24,403 nt of DNA from a virus. Within the stretch, counting starts at the first letter, position 1. Every line of letters starts with the position of its first letter. The DNA lies in IMG/VR virus record IMGVR_UViG_3300035698_004351, positions 1 to 24,403 of that record; one strand, given 5' to 3'. Shown piece by piece: positions 7,120-13,949 of the stretch. The translations under genes were made by a program, and so were the position numbers. A model generated the notes under the pieces. It ran no database searches. It had not been told where the DNA came from and saw nothing but the letters and a program-made list of their open reading frames with translations.

Positions 7120-8601
7120 TTACGGTAGTGCAACTGCTGTAATTGTTGGTGCTGCCCCGATTGACGTTACCCGATATGGAATTACAGCATCATCTCGCTC
7201 TGCGCTGACTTTAACATGAATCTGTACGGATGCGTTCGCCTGCATCGGACCAACTCTGAACATAACTCCGCTTGATTCAATAGCCAATGTTCCTGCCCCT
7301 GTTGCCGTGATCTGAGCACTTTCTATCTGAGTCGCCCTGTAATTCGTGCCATCAATTTGTTTAACAAGAATTACATCTAAAGTATCGGCGGCTGTCGCAT
7401 CTGTATCCCAACCGGTAGTTGACTTATTGAAATCGAGATCGATGGTACAATCCATTAATCCGGTTGCCGGGGCAGTTACGGTCAAAAGATTCTGGAATGA
7501 TGTATAATCCGCTTCTGATATATCGAAATTGGCATCACCTGTTGCTTCCCGTATTCTTGTTTTGTTTAAAATACCTTTCACATAGGCGATAATTGTTTTA
7601 TTTGCAGCAACATCGTCAAGAGCATCCTCATCCTTTTTACCGATAACATCACGCATATTTACATCGGTAGTTGCGCTCTTTGCCGGCACCGCATGAAGTG
7701 CTGGAATAGTTGTTACTACTGCGGTTGAAATTGTATCTAAATCTCCCGCAGCCAATGCATCGCCTGAACCGCCTGAAACGGCTGAACCGACAGCACCATC
7801 ATAAAAAGCGGCAAACCATGTCGATCCTGTTTTTGTATCGATAACGGATTTTGTGAAGTCTGTCGTTCCGCTATTATACATATATCCGATAACATTACAA
7901 TCAACTACCGCTGTTGTATGAAATTCAACAACGGCTGTAGTGGCTTTCCCATAGAAATCAATATCGATTCGTGTCTGGCTTCCACCGACAAGTCGGATCG
8001 CATTTTCACAAGCACCGCCGCCTGTGAATCCTCTATACTTCAGTTTAATATCAAGCCTGTCCGCATCTGCCGTTGTTAAAATGGCTCTTGCGGCCTCCAC
8101 GGTTGCGCTTGCATCCTGCCATTCGATATCGAGAGTACAATCGGCTGCCGAAATAACAAATGCACTTGTTAATTCATCATCTCCGCAAATTCCGACAATA
8201 TTTTTAATCGTAACACTTGCGGCAGTTACAAGGAATGTCGCGGAATTATCAGTTGATGTAAATGTGATTGCCGGACGATCCGCACCACTTCCCAAGCCCT
8301 GAATAGTAATACCTTCCACATCAGCAGTAATCGCACCAGCCGATGTGATAGTTTCAGCGTGTCCTTCCATGAGAAAAATTGTATCACCGCTGTTCGCATC
8401 ACATTGCCCGATTGCGTAATTAAGAGTTATAAACGGGAAATCGGGATTTTGCCCTTTCCCAACGTCATCAGATCCGCCCGATGCTGATTTACCGGAATCA
8501 ACATACCAGCGATTACCCGTTGACTTCGTATTATCTTCAACGGCAAACATACCGCCTGATTGTTTTTGAACGAATAATCCTGTCTTTTGACCTCGTGCCA
8601 T
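7120..8601 (-). CDS. Right-handed beta-helix virion protein, 493 residues
   Basis: N-terminal segment with GGMFAVED, TGNRWYVDSG and a Gly/Asp-rich linker, then PFITLNYAIGQC and SGDTIFLMEGHAETI, a pattern common in phage surface proteins that begin a parallel beta-helix. Repeated short strands (GITIQGLG, ASVTIKNIVG, CTLDIEWQ, DRLDIKLKYRG) run to about residue 270. A helical linker follows (about 275-350), then a C-terminal beta sandwich (TGLMDCTIDLDFNK to AVIPYRVTS). Clear paralogue of the 10092-11066 product over the first ~130 residues. AAAGGAG lies 7-8 nt before the ATG. A decoration, fibre or glycan-binding role is inferred; no catalytic residues of a depolymerase can be picked out with confidence. 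Confidence 0.62.
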   Translation of the reverse strand: MARGQKTGLFVQKQSGGMFAVEDNTKSTGNRWYVDSGKSASGGSDDVGKGQNPDFPFITLNYAIGQCDANSGDTIFLMEGHAETITSAGAITADVEGITIQGLGSGADRPAITFTSTDNSATFLVTAASVTIKNIVGICGDDELTSAFVISAADCTLDIEWQDASATVEAARAILTTADADRLDIKLKYRGFTGGGACENAIRLVGGSQTRIDIDFYGKATTAVVEFHTTAVVDCNVIGYMYNSGTTDFTKSVIDTKTGSTWFAAFYDGAVGSAVSGGSGDALAAGDLDTISTAVVTTIPALHAVPAKSATTDVNMRDVIGKKDEDALDDVAANKTIIAYVKGILNKTRIREATGDANFDISEADYTSFQNLLTVTAPATGLMDCTIDLDFNKSTTGWDTDATAADTLDVILVKQIDGTNYRATQIESAQITATGAGTLAIESSGVMFRVGPMQANASVQIHVKVSAERDDAVIPYRVTSIGAAPTITAVALP

Positions 8602-8651
8602 TGTATCATTCTCCTTTCGGGCTTTTCACCCTTGTAAGGAATTAATTGTTA

Positions 8652-9248
8652 TTATACTTCTTCCCATAAAAATGAGAATACGAAACAGTCTGTAGTTGCA
8701 AGCGTATTATAAGTACACAGCGTATTGCCTGGCTGTAATATTAATGAACCATCAAGCTCATAGGTTGTGAACACAACAGAAGTTGCGCTCGTTGCCACGG
8801 TCCCATAACTACCTACCACATCCCATAATACAGGAGTTGCTATTGTATGCCCTCCAGATGCCAGAGCTACCGAAGCTACCCCGCCTGTCAAACGATTAAC
8901 CGGAACCAATAGATTAGTTGTTAATGTTGTCGTTGCAGCCATCATAAGCCCAATTGCTCCGGCTACATCAGAAGCAATTTCTAAACCATACCCAAACTTT
9001 ACTATTTTCATTTGAACACCTGAGCCTGTCGGATTACAAATCGCAAGTCCTTCCCATGTTGTCGTAAGTGCAGAAGTGGTCCCAACTTTTGCCTGATTTG
9101 CTACCGAAAACATTCTACCCGCAAGTGTCGCTTCTGCGTATTTACCGCCTTGTTCGATAACCATATCACCGGTTACACTTTGTCTTATAGGCCCGGATAC
9201 ACCGGCATCAAGTGCTTGTCGCCCTACTTTCGCTTCAAAATCTGGCAT
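8652..9248 (-). CDS. Probable virion surface protein, paralogue of the adjacent 9274-9876 gene
   Basis: 198 residues, beta-rich, no recognised domain. It shares with the next gene upstream the segments EQGGKYAEA, AGRMFS / AGRVFS, TTWEGL / TTWTGL, PVNRLTGG / PVNRLVGG, TPVLWDVVGS / TPVLWDVLGS and a C-terminal FSFLWEE / FSFTWEE. The two therefore arose by tandem duplication and have since diverged to roughly 40 percent identity (estimated by eye). AAAAGGATA precedes the ATG. No Cys cluster, signal peptide or coiled coil is evident. The setting between two beta-helix genes suggests the four proteins build one surface structure, perhaps on the capsid or neck; this is inference. Confidence 0.55.
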   Translation of the reverse strand: MPDFEAKVGRQALDAGVSGPIRQSVTGDMVIEQGGKYAEATLAGRMFSVANQAKVGTTSALTTTWEGLAICNPTGSGVQMKIVKFGYGLEIASDVAGAIGLMMAATTTLTTNLLVPVNRLTGGVASVALASGGHTIATPVLWDVVGSYGTVATSATSVVFTTYELDGSLILQPGNTLCTYNTLATTDCFVFSFLWEEV

Positions 9249-9273
9249 TTTATTATCCTTTTTTAAAGTGTTA

Positions 9274-9876
9274 TTATTTTATTCGAGCTCTTTCTTCCCA
9301 TGTGAACGAAAACAGGAAAGCAGCAGTTGAATCCAATGTTGTAAATGGAGCAACCATATAGCCGGGATCTAAAACTATCGATCCGTCTATATCGTATGTT
9401 TGTGCATTTTCAGCTCCAATGGTATTTGTGTTTGCCGTTCCGAAACTTCCCAGAACATCCCAAAGAACAGGAGTCACAATCGTCTGTCCCGCTGATGCTA
9501 ACCCTGTTGCTGCAGCTCCCCCTACTAAACGATTTACAGGGGTAAGAGAAGTGGTCATACTTGTCTTACTAATCTCAAGTCCAATTACTCCAGCTTTTTG
9601 TTTCGCTAAAGAACCGACAGCTGAGAATGATATTAGTATAATCTGAATCCCTGAATATAAAGGATTGCCTACTCCCAGCCCTGTCCATGTAGTAGCCAAA
9701 GCATCAGTTACAGCAACTGCCGCTTGACTCGTAATAGAAAATACTCTACCGGCAGAGACAGCCTCGGCATATTTACCACCTTGTTCTCTCATGGTGCTTC
9801 CATAAGCATTTTGGCGAACAGGATTCTGTGTCCCCGATGCATAATCCTGCCGTCCTTCTAATCCATTCAATAACAT
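9274..9876 (-). CDS. Probable virion surface protein, paralogue of the adjacent 8652-9248 gene
   Basis: 200 residues, starting at ATG 9876 with AAGGAG 7 nt upstream. The N-terminal GRQDYASGTQNPVRQ and EQGGKYAEAVSAGR line up with the downstream paralogue, and the alignment continues through the C-terminal FSFTWEE, after which this copy has a short basic end (RARIK). The middle (about residues 65-110) is the most divergent part, which suggests that region carries the specific surface contacts while the termini hold a shared scaffold. Family not recognised. The gap of 25 nt to the downstream copy contains only its ribosome site. Confidence 0.55.
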   Translation of the reverse strand: MLLNGLEGRQDYASGTQNPVRQNAYGSTMREQGGKYAEAVSAGRVFSITSQAAVAVTDALATTWTGLGVGNPLYSGIQIILISFSAVGSLAKQKAGVIGLEISKTSMTTSLTPVNRLVGGAAATGLASAGQTIVTPVLWDVLGSFGTANTNTIGAENAQTYDIDGSIVLDPGYMVAPFTTLDSTAAFLFSFTWEERARIK

Positions 9877-9887
9877 ATTATTTCTCC

Positions 9888-10076
9888 TTATATACCTGCT
9901 TGTTCAAGTGCAAAAATCATTCTTAGATCATCCTGCCAATTCGAGCCGTCCCAAACGAACTGTGCTCCGGTATCCCAGAAATGGAGTGTCGAGCCGATAG
10001 GAATATCAACTGTTGGTTTATCATCAGTAGATAAGCACTGCCGATGAGTTACGTTAGTTACTAATTGTACAGCCAT
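9888..10076 (-). CDS. Small virion-operon protein with a WDGSNW motif, 62 residues
   Basis: Starts at ATG 10076 after GGAAGGTGG and fits tightly between two surface-protein genes. It contains DIPIGSTLHFWDTGAQFVWDG and then SNWQDD: a pattern in which a Gly-Ser-Thr turn, an aspartate-threonine-Gly turn and a Trp-Asp-Gly-x-x-Trp loop follow one another, seen in many short phage proteins encoded among virion genes. The compact beta hairpin arrangement suggests a small domain used as a cap or linker of a larger surface complex. Function is not established for these short proteins as far as I know. The gene call itself is solid from spacing and ribosome site. Confidence 0.6.
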   Translation of the reverse strand: MAVQLVTNVTHRQCLSTDDKPTVDIPIGSTLHFWDTGAQFVWDGSNWQDDLRMIFALEQAGI

Positions 10077-10091
10077 AGAGCACCACCTTCC

Positions 10092-11066
10092 TTACGAACC
10101 AAAGTCCGAAACGCTTCCAGTGAGAGTATTAGCGGAATATGCGCCGGGTTCGCATGACTGAATATTGTTCATGAAACTGGCAGTATATCCGACAATAGGC
10201 TGATTAGCACCTGCAATACCGAAAACTATTAAATCACTTAAATACCATACTGCGCTTGTATCCATTGTAATCACGTCCGTTGAGCTTCCCAATCTACAGT
10301 TGTGAATATACCATTTTGTGTTTACATTAGTACCTTGATCACCTTGAATACAACCATCTGCGAATGTTCCAATAATATCGCAATAGCGCATAGTAACATT
10401 TGTTGCGCCATTCGAGCTATTAGTCACCGATAAAAAAGACTCATCATGCCCGGCAAGTCCATAAAAAGTACAATATTCAATAATAACTTCATCAATAGCC
10501 CCACCCGTATCGAGTAAAGTAATGATACCGTAATGCTCGCCAATACCCAATTCTGTATCAGTTGATGTTTCTCTGAAATCACAATTGGCTATTCTCGTGT
10601 TATCCCCGGTAATTTCAATAGCAACTTTCGAGCCGCCTGCATTGATACCGAGAAGTTTAAAATTATCTAACACACATCCATCAGCACTAATAAGAATCGG
10701 TGCGGCTTCGGTATGTTCAGTATCAATATTCAATAAAGGCTTGCTTCCTTCCCATCCAATACCTTGAATATGGACTCCATCAATATCAACGGCAATATCG
10801 GCTTCGCCTGACAGGGTTTCCTCGTGTCCCGGCATTACATAAACAATATCACCGTTGCTTGCCGTTAAAACATCGGATGACAAAGCATAAGCGAGTGTCG
10901 CAAATGGTGTATCCGGGCCTCTCCCGCTTCCGACTGAATCTGCTGCTGTCGCCGATCCTGAATCAACGAAAAATCTATTACCGGTTGTTAGTGACATGTC
11001 CTCAATTGAGAACATCCCGCCCGGTTGGTTGTTTGCGAATAAAGCTGTTCTTATTCTTTTTGCCAT
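10092..11066 (-). CDS. Right-handed beta-helix virion protein, 324 residues
   Basis: The N-terminus (GGMFSIED, TGNRFFVDSG, PFATLAYALS, NGDIVYVMPGHEETL, GVHIQGIGWEG) matches that of the 493-residue product, so both genes share an anchoring domain plus the first helix coils. The rest consists of short repeating strands (CVLDNFKLLG, TRIANCDFRETS, EVIIEYCTFYG, VTMRYCDIIG, WYIHNCRLG), the typical turn pattern of a parallel beta-helix with stacked Cys, Asn and aromatic residues. It lacks the C-terminal sandwich of its paralogue. AAAAGGAG precedes the ATG by 7-8 nt. A role in surface decoration or glycan contact is inferred from fold and position; enzymatic activity cannot be asserted. Confidence 0.62.
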   Translation of the reverse strand: MAKRIRTALFANNQPGGMFSIEDMSLTTGNRFFVDSGSATAADSVGSGRGPDTPFATLAYALSSDVLTASNGDIVYVMPGHEETLSGEADIAVDIDGVHIQGIGWEGSKPLLNIDTEHTEAAPILISADGCVLDNFKLLGINAGGSKVAIEITGDNTRIANCDFRETSTDTELGIGEHYGIITLLDTGGAIDEVIIEYCTFYGLAGHDESFLSVTNSSNGATNVTMRYCDIIGTFADGCIQGDQGTNVNTKWYIHNCRLGSSTDVITMDTSAVWYLSDLIVFGIAGANQPIVGYTASFMNNIQSCEPGAYSANTLTGSVSDFGS

Positions 11067-11109
11067 TTTAAATCTCCTTTTCGGATTTTAACCGCCGTAA
11101 GGGTTTTTG

Positions 11110-11334
11110 TTATTTTTCGACAGGCGATCCTGTCATTTGTTTATTTTGCTCAGTATCTTCCATTTTCTTTTCTTTCGGCCTGCCCGGTTTTTTTTTCGTT
11201 TTCTTCTTTGGTTTTTCATCTGTTATTGCTTCTGCCGCGCCTCTTTGAATCATTTGTTGTGCTAATCCTTCTGAAATATCAAGCTCTGTTCCTTTTGGAC
11301 GATTCATCCACATACGTTTTAATCTGATTTTCAT
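11110..11334 (-). CDS. Small basic protein, 74 residues
   Basis: ATG 11334 is chosen because GGAGGGTG precedes it; a longer reading to 11556 would run through the frame of the upstream gene and a hairpin and is Arg/Lys/Leu-rich nonsense. The N-terminal ~38 residues (KIRLKRMWMNRPKGTELDI then SEGLAQQMIQRGAAEAI) form a pattern frequent in small phage proteins encoded near capsid genes: a strand, a Gly turn, then a helix ending in a Gly-Ala-Ala step. A Lys/Pro-rich disordered tail follows (KPKKKTKKKPGRPKEKK), resembling AT-hook-like basic tails that could touch DNA or the capsid interior. Function unknown. Confidence 0.65.
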   Translation of the reverse strand: MKIRLKRMWMNRPKGTELDISEGLAQQMIQRGAAEAITDEKPKKKTKKKPGRPKEKKMEDTEQNKQMTGSPVEK

Positions 11335-11359
11335 TGTTACACCCTCCGTTTTTAGTAGA

Positions 11360-11393
11360 TGGGCTATCCGCAAGGAAGTGAATAACCCATCCG
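11360..11393 (-). other. RNA hairpin between two small virion genes
   Basis: On the minus-strand RNA, GAUGGGUUAU (11393-11384) can pair with AUAGCCCAUC (11369-11360) in a 10-bp stem with one G-U pair and a 14-nt loop. The same place on the plus strand would have a C-A mismatch, so the structure favours the transcribed strand. No U-run follows, so this is not an intrinsic terminator; an RNA-processing or mRNA-stability element between cistrons is possible. Confidence 0.45.
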
Positions 11394-11398
11394 TATAA

Positions 11399-11692
11399 TT
11401 ATTTCTGTTTCTTTTTGCTATGTTTCCGTTTCGGTTTTTCAACCGGTGCCGGAGGTTCGGGTGCTTCTTTAACCTCGACCTCAGCTTCAGGCTCTGGCTC
11501 AACTTCGATTTCCGATTCGGGAATAACCTCATCTTCAACAACAGGCTCTTCCACAATTTCCGGTTCCGGCTCCGGCTCTACATAAGGAATTGCAATATCC
11601 GGCGTAATCTTTTCAAGCATTGATTGACCGCATACTTTAATTACTGCGCCTTCCGCGAAACCTTCCCAATCTTTTAACAGTTTAAATTCCAT
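11399..11692 (-). CDS. Acidic Pro-Glu-repeat protein with basic end, 97 residues
   Basis: Begins EFKLLKDWEGFAEGAVIKV, a short beta segment with a Gly turn like that in other small phage proteins next to the capsid gene, then a helix to about residue 36. From residue 38 on it is nearly pure Pro/Glu/Val repeat (VEPEPEPEIVEE and variants) up to about 85, ending in a strongly basic KPKRKHSKKKQK. The charge switch is striking: an extended acidic stalk capped by a cationic tip. GGAGGT lies 8 nt before ATG 11692. Such proteins may act as flexible linkers or molecular spacers; this is inference from composition only. Repetitive coding makes it prone to length variation. Confidence 0.65.
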   Translation of the reverse strand: MEFKLLKDWEGFAEGAVIKVCGQSMLEKITPDIAIPYVEPEPEPEIVEEPVVEDEVIPESEIEVEPEPEAEVEVKEAPEPPAPVEKPKRKHSKKKQK

Positions 11693-11722
11693 AATAAAAT
11701 ACCTCCGGTATCAAAACTGCGA

Positions 11723-12421
11723 TTAGAGTGTAGCTGCCATTTTTTGAACTCCAATAGCACCTGGCATCGGCATATTTCTATGTCTCGGATTAGTCAAAAT
11801 AACTAAACCGCTTGCGAGTGTGGCTCCGCCCGGATCGGATAATACAACTTGGAACCAGTCATAATCATCTGCGGCATCCATATTTTCAGCATCGATTTCA
11901 AACAGATAATTCTTAAATGTGACTGTCGGAATTGTAATCGTGCTTGACGGCGCGGTATAGAGAGGAACCATTATATCCTCCTGTTCTCCCGTACCATTTA
12001 CCAAAGCAGTAGCCCCGGATGTACCACCCGTTAAAGTCGCATTATCTGTCCATGTGGTTCCGCCTGTCAGATTACGAACAACGAGAAAATCAGGGCCGAC
12101 TTCATATACTTCAGCAGTTAATGTCGCAGTAACAGTCTCACCAACAGTAAAAGTACCACTAACTCCATCTATCTTTAACACTTGACCGCTTGCCCATGCC
12201 TTCGTATATGCGAGTGCTTGTTCGCCTGCCGCGGCCGCCGATGTAGCTTGCGTGAATGTTACTGTGAATGTCGCTCCGATAGTATCACCAACAGAGATAA
12301 GTACCGTTGCATGGCCATAATCTGCCATGTGAATATACGCGGAACTTACCGCAGCATCATCTAAATCCTGCGGAGGTATCATTATGAAACCTGCATTTTG
12401 TACTAATTCTTTTCCAAACAT
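11723..12421 (-). CDS. Probable capsid decoration or other virion protein, first gene after the capsid
   Basis: 232 residues. The region around VTFTQATSAAAAGEQALAY and the C-terminal YDWFQVVLSDPGGATLASG are patterns I associate with virion proteins encoded immediately after HK97-fold capsid genes. In the middle is an inserted beta stretch (GTFTVGETVTATL, GGTTWTDNATLTGGTSGA) of the Thr/Gly-rich type found in phage head fibres and decoration proteins. AAAAGGAG lies 7-8 nt before ATG 12421. Location as the first gene after the capsid gene is where capsid-stabilising or decoration proteins are usually found. The family is not firmly recognised, and the exact role is inferred. Confidence 0.55.
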   Translation of the reverse strand: MFGKELVQNAGFIMIPPQDLDDAAVSSAYIHMADYGHATVLISVGDTIGATFTVTFTQATSAAAAGEQALAYTKAWASGQVLKIDGVSGTFTVGETVTATLTAEVYEVGPDFLVVRNLTGGTTWTDNATLTGGTSGATALVNGTGEQEDIMVPLYTAPSSTITIPTVTFKNYLFEIDAENMDAADDYDWFQVVLSDPGGATLASGLVILTNPRHRNMPMPGAIGVQKMAATL

Positions 12422-12452
12422 TTTGTTTCTCCTTTTATGTTTTCCTTTAGAT

Positions 12453-12493
12453 TACCCGGAAAGGATTCTAAAAAACGGGATTTATACCGGGCA
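12453..12493 (-). other. Possible hairpin in the 111-nt gap after the capsid gene
   Basis: The gap 12422-12532 holds no gene. Its minus-strand RNA contains UGCCCGG (12493-12487) and CCGGGUA (12459-12453), which can pair over 7 bp including one G-U pair, with a 27-nt loop containing a U6 run. No U-run follows the stem, so it does not look like a standard terminator. It may set the 3' end or stability of the capsid mRNA. Weak evidence. Confidence 0.3.
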
Positions 12494-12532
12494 AGAGTCA
12501 ATCTCTCACCCGATTATATATTAATTTATGTA

Positions 12533-13825
12533 TCAGTCACGCGCCGCAAGTACGACAAACGGACTCTGTGAATCACCATGCAGCGGGGCAAACGAAGAAG
12601 GCCACCACGGCTGTCCGTCAATATAGAATGAGAACCGGAAAGCTGTTTGCCCGTAATCGAATTTAAGATGCGCTGATTCAGCGGTTGTAAGACCGGATTT
12701 ACCAGAAAGCTGTCCGATAAGATACTGTGACCAGTCAAACAATCCGATATCGCCTGTATCACCGAGTTGCTGCATTCTTGAAGTCCATACGAGAGGCAGA
12801 CCATGAAGCGACTGGTTCGGTTTGCCTGCGGCATTTGTACCCGAAAGGAAAACAGTCGATCCGCCGGCACCGACAGCAACGTTCATAACGCCGAGTTGCG
12901 GGAATACAGTTTTGTTTGCATCCCATTCACCGTTATCGCCATATTGCCGTGCGAACATATTCAGCGAATTTTCATATACGAAAGTATCTGAATTCTGATT
13001 CGTTTCTATCGGAACGGTGACAAGACAATCGGCATTCATAACACCGAGCGGCTGTCCAACACCTGTGCCGTTAATAAATGCATTTGAAAGCGCGAGATCG
13101 AGAGCATTGTCAACACCGGAAGTAATAAACGGTGCAACTGAGATCGGCGAGAAATCCATCATCTGTCTTGTTACGTATACCATCGCAGATGCTTCGTGTA
13201 AAGTAAGCGAAGCCATTTCGAACTCTACTTGGTTATTCGTATCTTGACCAACTTCTGATTTCCAGCGGAATTTAACATTACCGGATGACAATCCCTGCGA
13301 TTCATTGAATCCACCGACAAAAGGAATATCAAGATGGTCAGTCGCCATATTTAATACAACAGCTTTGTTCATGATATTCGAACGCTCTTTCGCGATAGTA
13401 AGTGATGTTTTACTATACTCCGGAGGTATCAATGCCGCACCAGCCTGAAGCGATGCAACATTCTGGGACGGTGTTGCCGCGGCTTTTTCTTCAGCCAAAA
13501 CACCATCGGCGGTTTTGAGCCATTTACTCATTTTTATTGCGCTGGGAGTTGACGGATTGTGAATACCTGCCATTTCCGGGCCGCAAAGATAAACCGCTTG
13601 TGCGAACTCTTCCATGTTTCTAAATCCGCCTGTCGGGTCGATCTCAGGATGTTTATCTCCAAACTCAGGAGCTTTACCGGCGACATCTTTCACGGCTTCC
13701 TGAACCATTTCCTTGAGTTCGTCTTTCATCCGCTCGGTGATTTCGGCACCCGCGGCTGTTACCGCTTCCAACGCTTTTGTTTCAATTATTTTACCAAGTT
13801 CATCTTTAGTGATTGCTTCTGGCAT
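12533..13825 (-). CDS. Major capsid protein, HK97 fold
   Basis: 430 residues. An N-terminal charged helical region (about residues 1-60, EAITKDELGKIIETKALEA) fits the scaffold-like delta domain that is cut off during maturation. The capsid domain starts near the segment LQAGAALIPPEYS (about 125-140) and shows the usual elements: KFRWKSEVGQ, a spine helix in SGVDNALDLALSNAFINGTG, QPLGVMNA, GLPLVWTSR, IGLFDWSQYLIG, and FRFSFYIDGQPWW near the end. AAGGAGG lies 7-8 nt before ATG 13825. The upstream neighbour is the prohead protease, the classical order. The delta-domain cleavage site cannot be placed from sequence alone. Expected to be the most abundant virion protein. Confidence 0.9.
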   Translation of the reverse strand: MPEAITKDELGKIIETKALEAVTAAGAEITERMKDELKEMVQEAVKDVAGKAPEFGDKHPEIDPTGGFRNMEEFAQAVYLCGPEMAGIHNPSTPSAIKMSKWLKTADGVLAEEKAAATPSQNVASLQAGAALIPPEYSKTSLTIAKERSNIMNKAVVLNMATDHLDIPFVGGFNESQGLSSGNVKFRWKSEVGQDTNNQVEFEMASLTLHEASAMVYVTRQMMDFSPISVAPFITSGVDNALDLALSNAFINGTGVGQPLGVMNADCLVTVPIETNQNSDTFVYENSLNMFARQYGDNGEWDANKTVFPQLGVMNVAVGAGGSTVFLSGTNAAGKPNQSLHGLPLVWTSRMQQLGDTGDIGLFDWSQYLIGQLSGKSGLTTAESAHLKFDYGQTAFRFSFYIDGQPWWPSSFAPLHGDSQSPFVVLAARD

Positions 13826-13949
13826 TTTATGCCTCCTTGAAATTATTAGTCATTGTTATTTAAGAACTAATACCTTCGAAATCATTCCGTAATATCTCTA
13901 ATCTTTCGATCTAATATCTCTCGGAATTTAATCTGGTATCTCTATCCTT
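13826..13949 (-). promoter_or_regulatory. Non-coding leader of the capsid gene with repeats and a possible hairpin
   Basis: No gene is visible. The plus strand has a 10-bp direct repeat TAATATCTCT at 13890-13899 and 13912-13921. Minus-strand RNA can form an outer stem AUUCCG/CGGAAU (13927-13922 with 13889-13884) around a small inner stem closed by a GAAA tetraloop. The only obvious signal next to the gene is AAGGAGG. I see no convincing -35/-10 pair. The length, well above the 10-30 nt between most genes here, suggests post-transcriptional control or mRNA processing of the capsid message. Confidence 0.35.

Noticed and set aside
11335-11556. N-terminal extension of the 74-residue gene up to 11556
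   Set aside because: Overlaps the Pro/Glu gene and a hairpin, Arg/Leu-rich nonsense, and a strong ribosome site marks ATG 11334.
12526-12879. 117-codon minus-strand ORF within the capsid gene
   Set aside because: Alternate frame of a strongly supported capsid coding sequence, no start signals.
13890-13921. CRISPR-like array from the repeated TAATATCTCT
   Set aside because: Only two 10-bp copies, no regular spacers; better seen as a small leader repeat.
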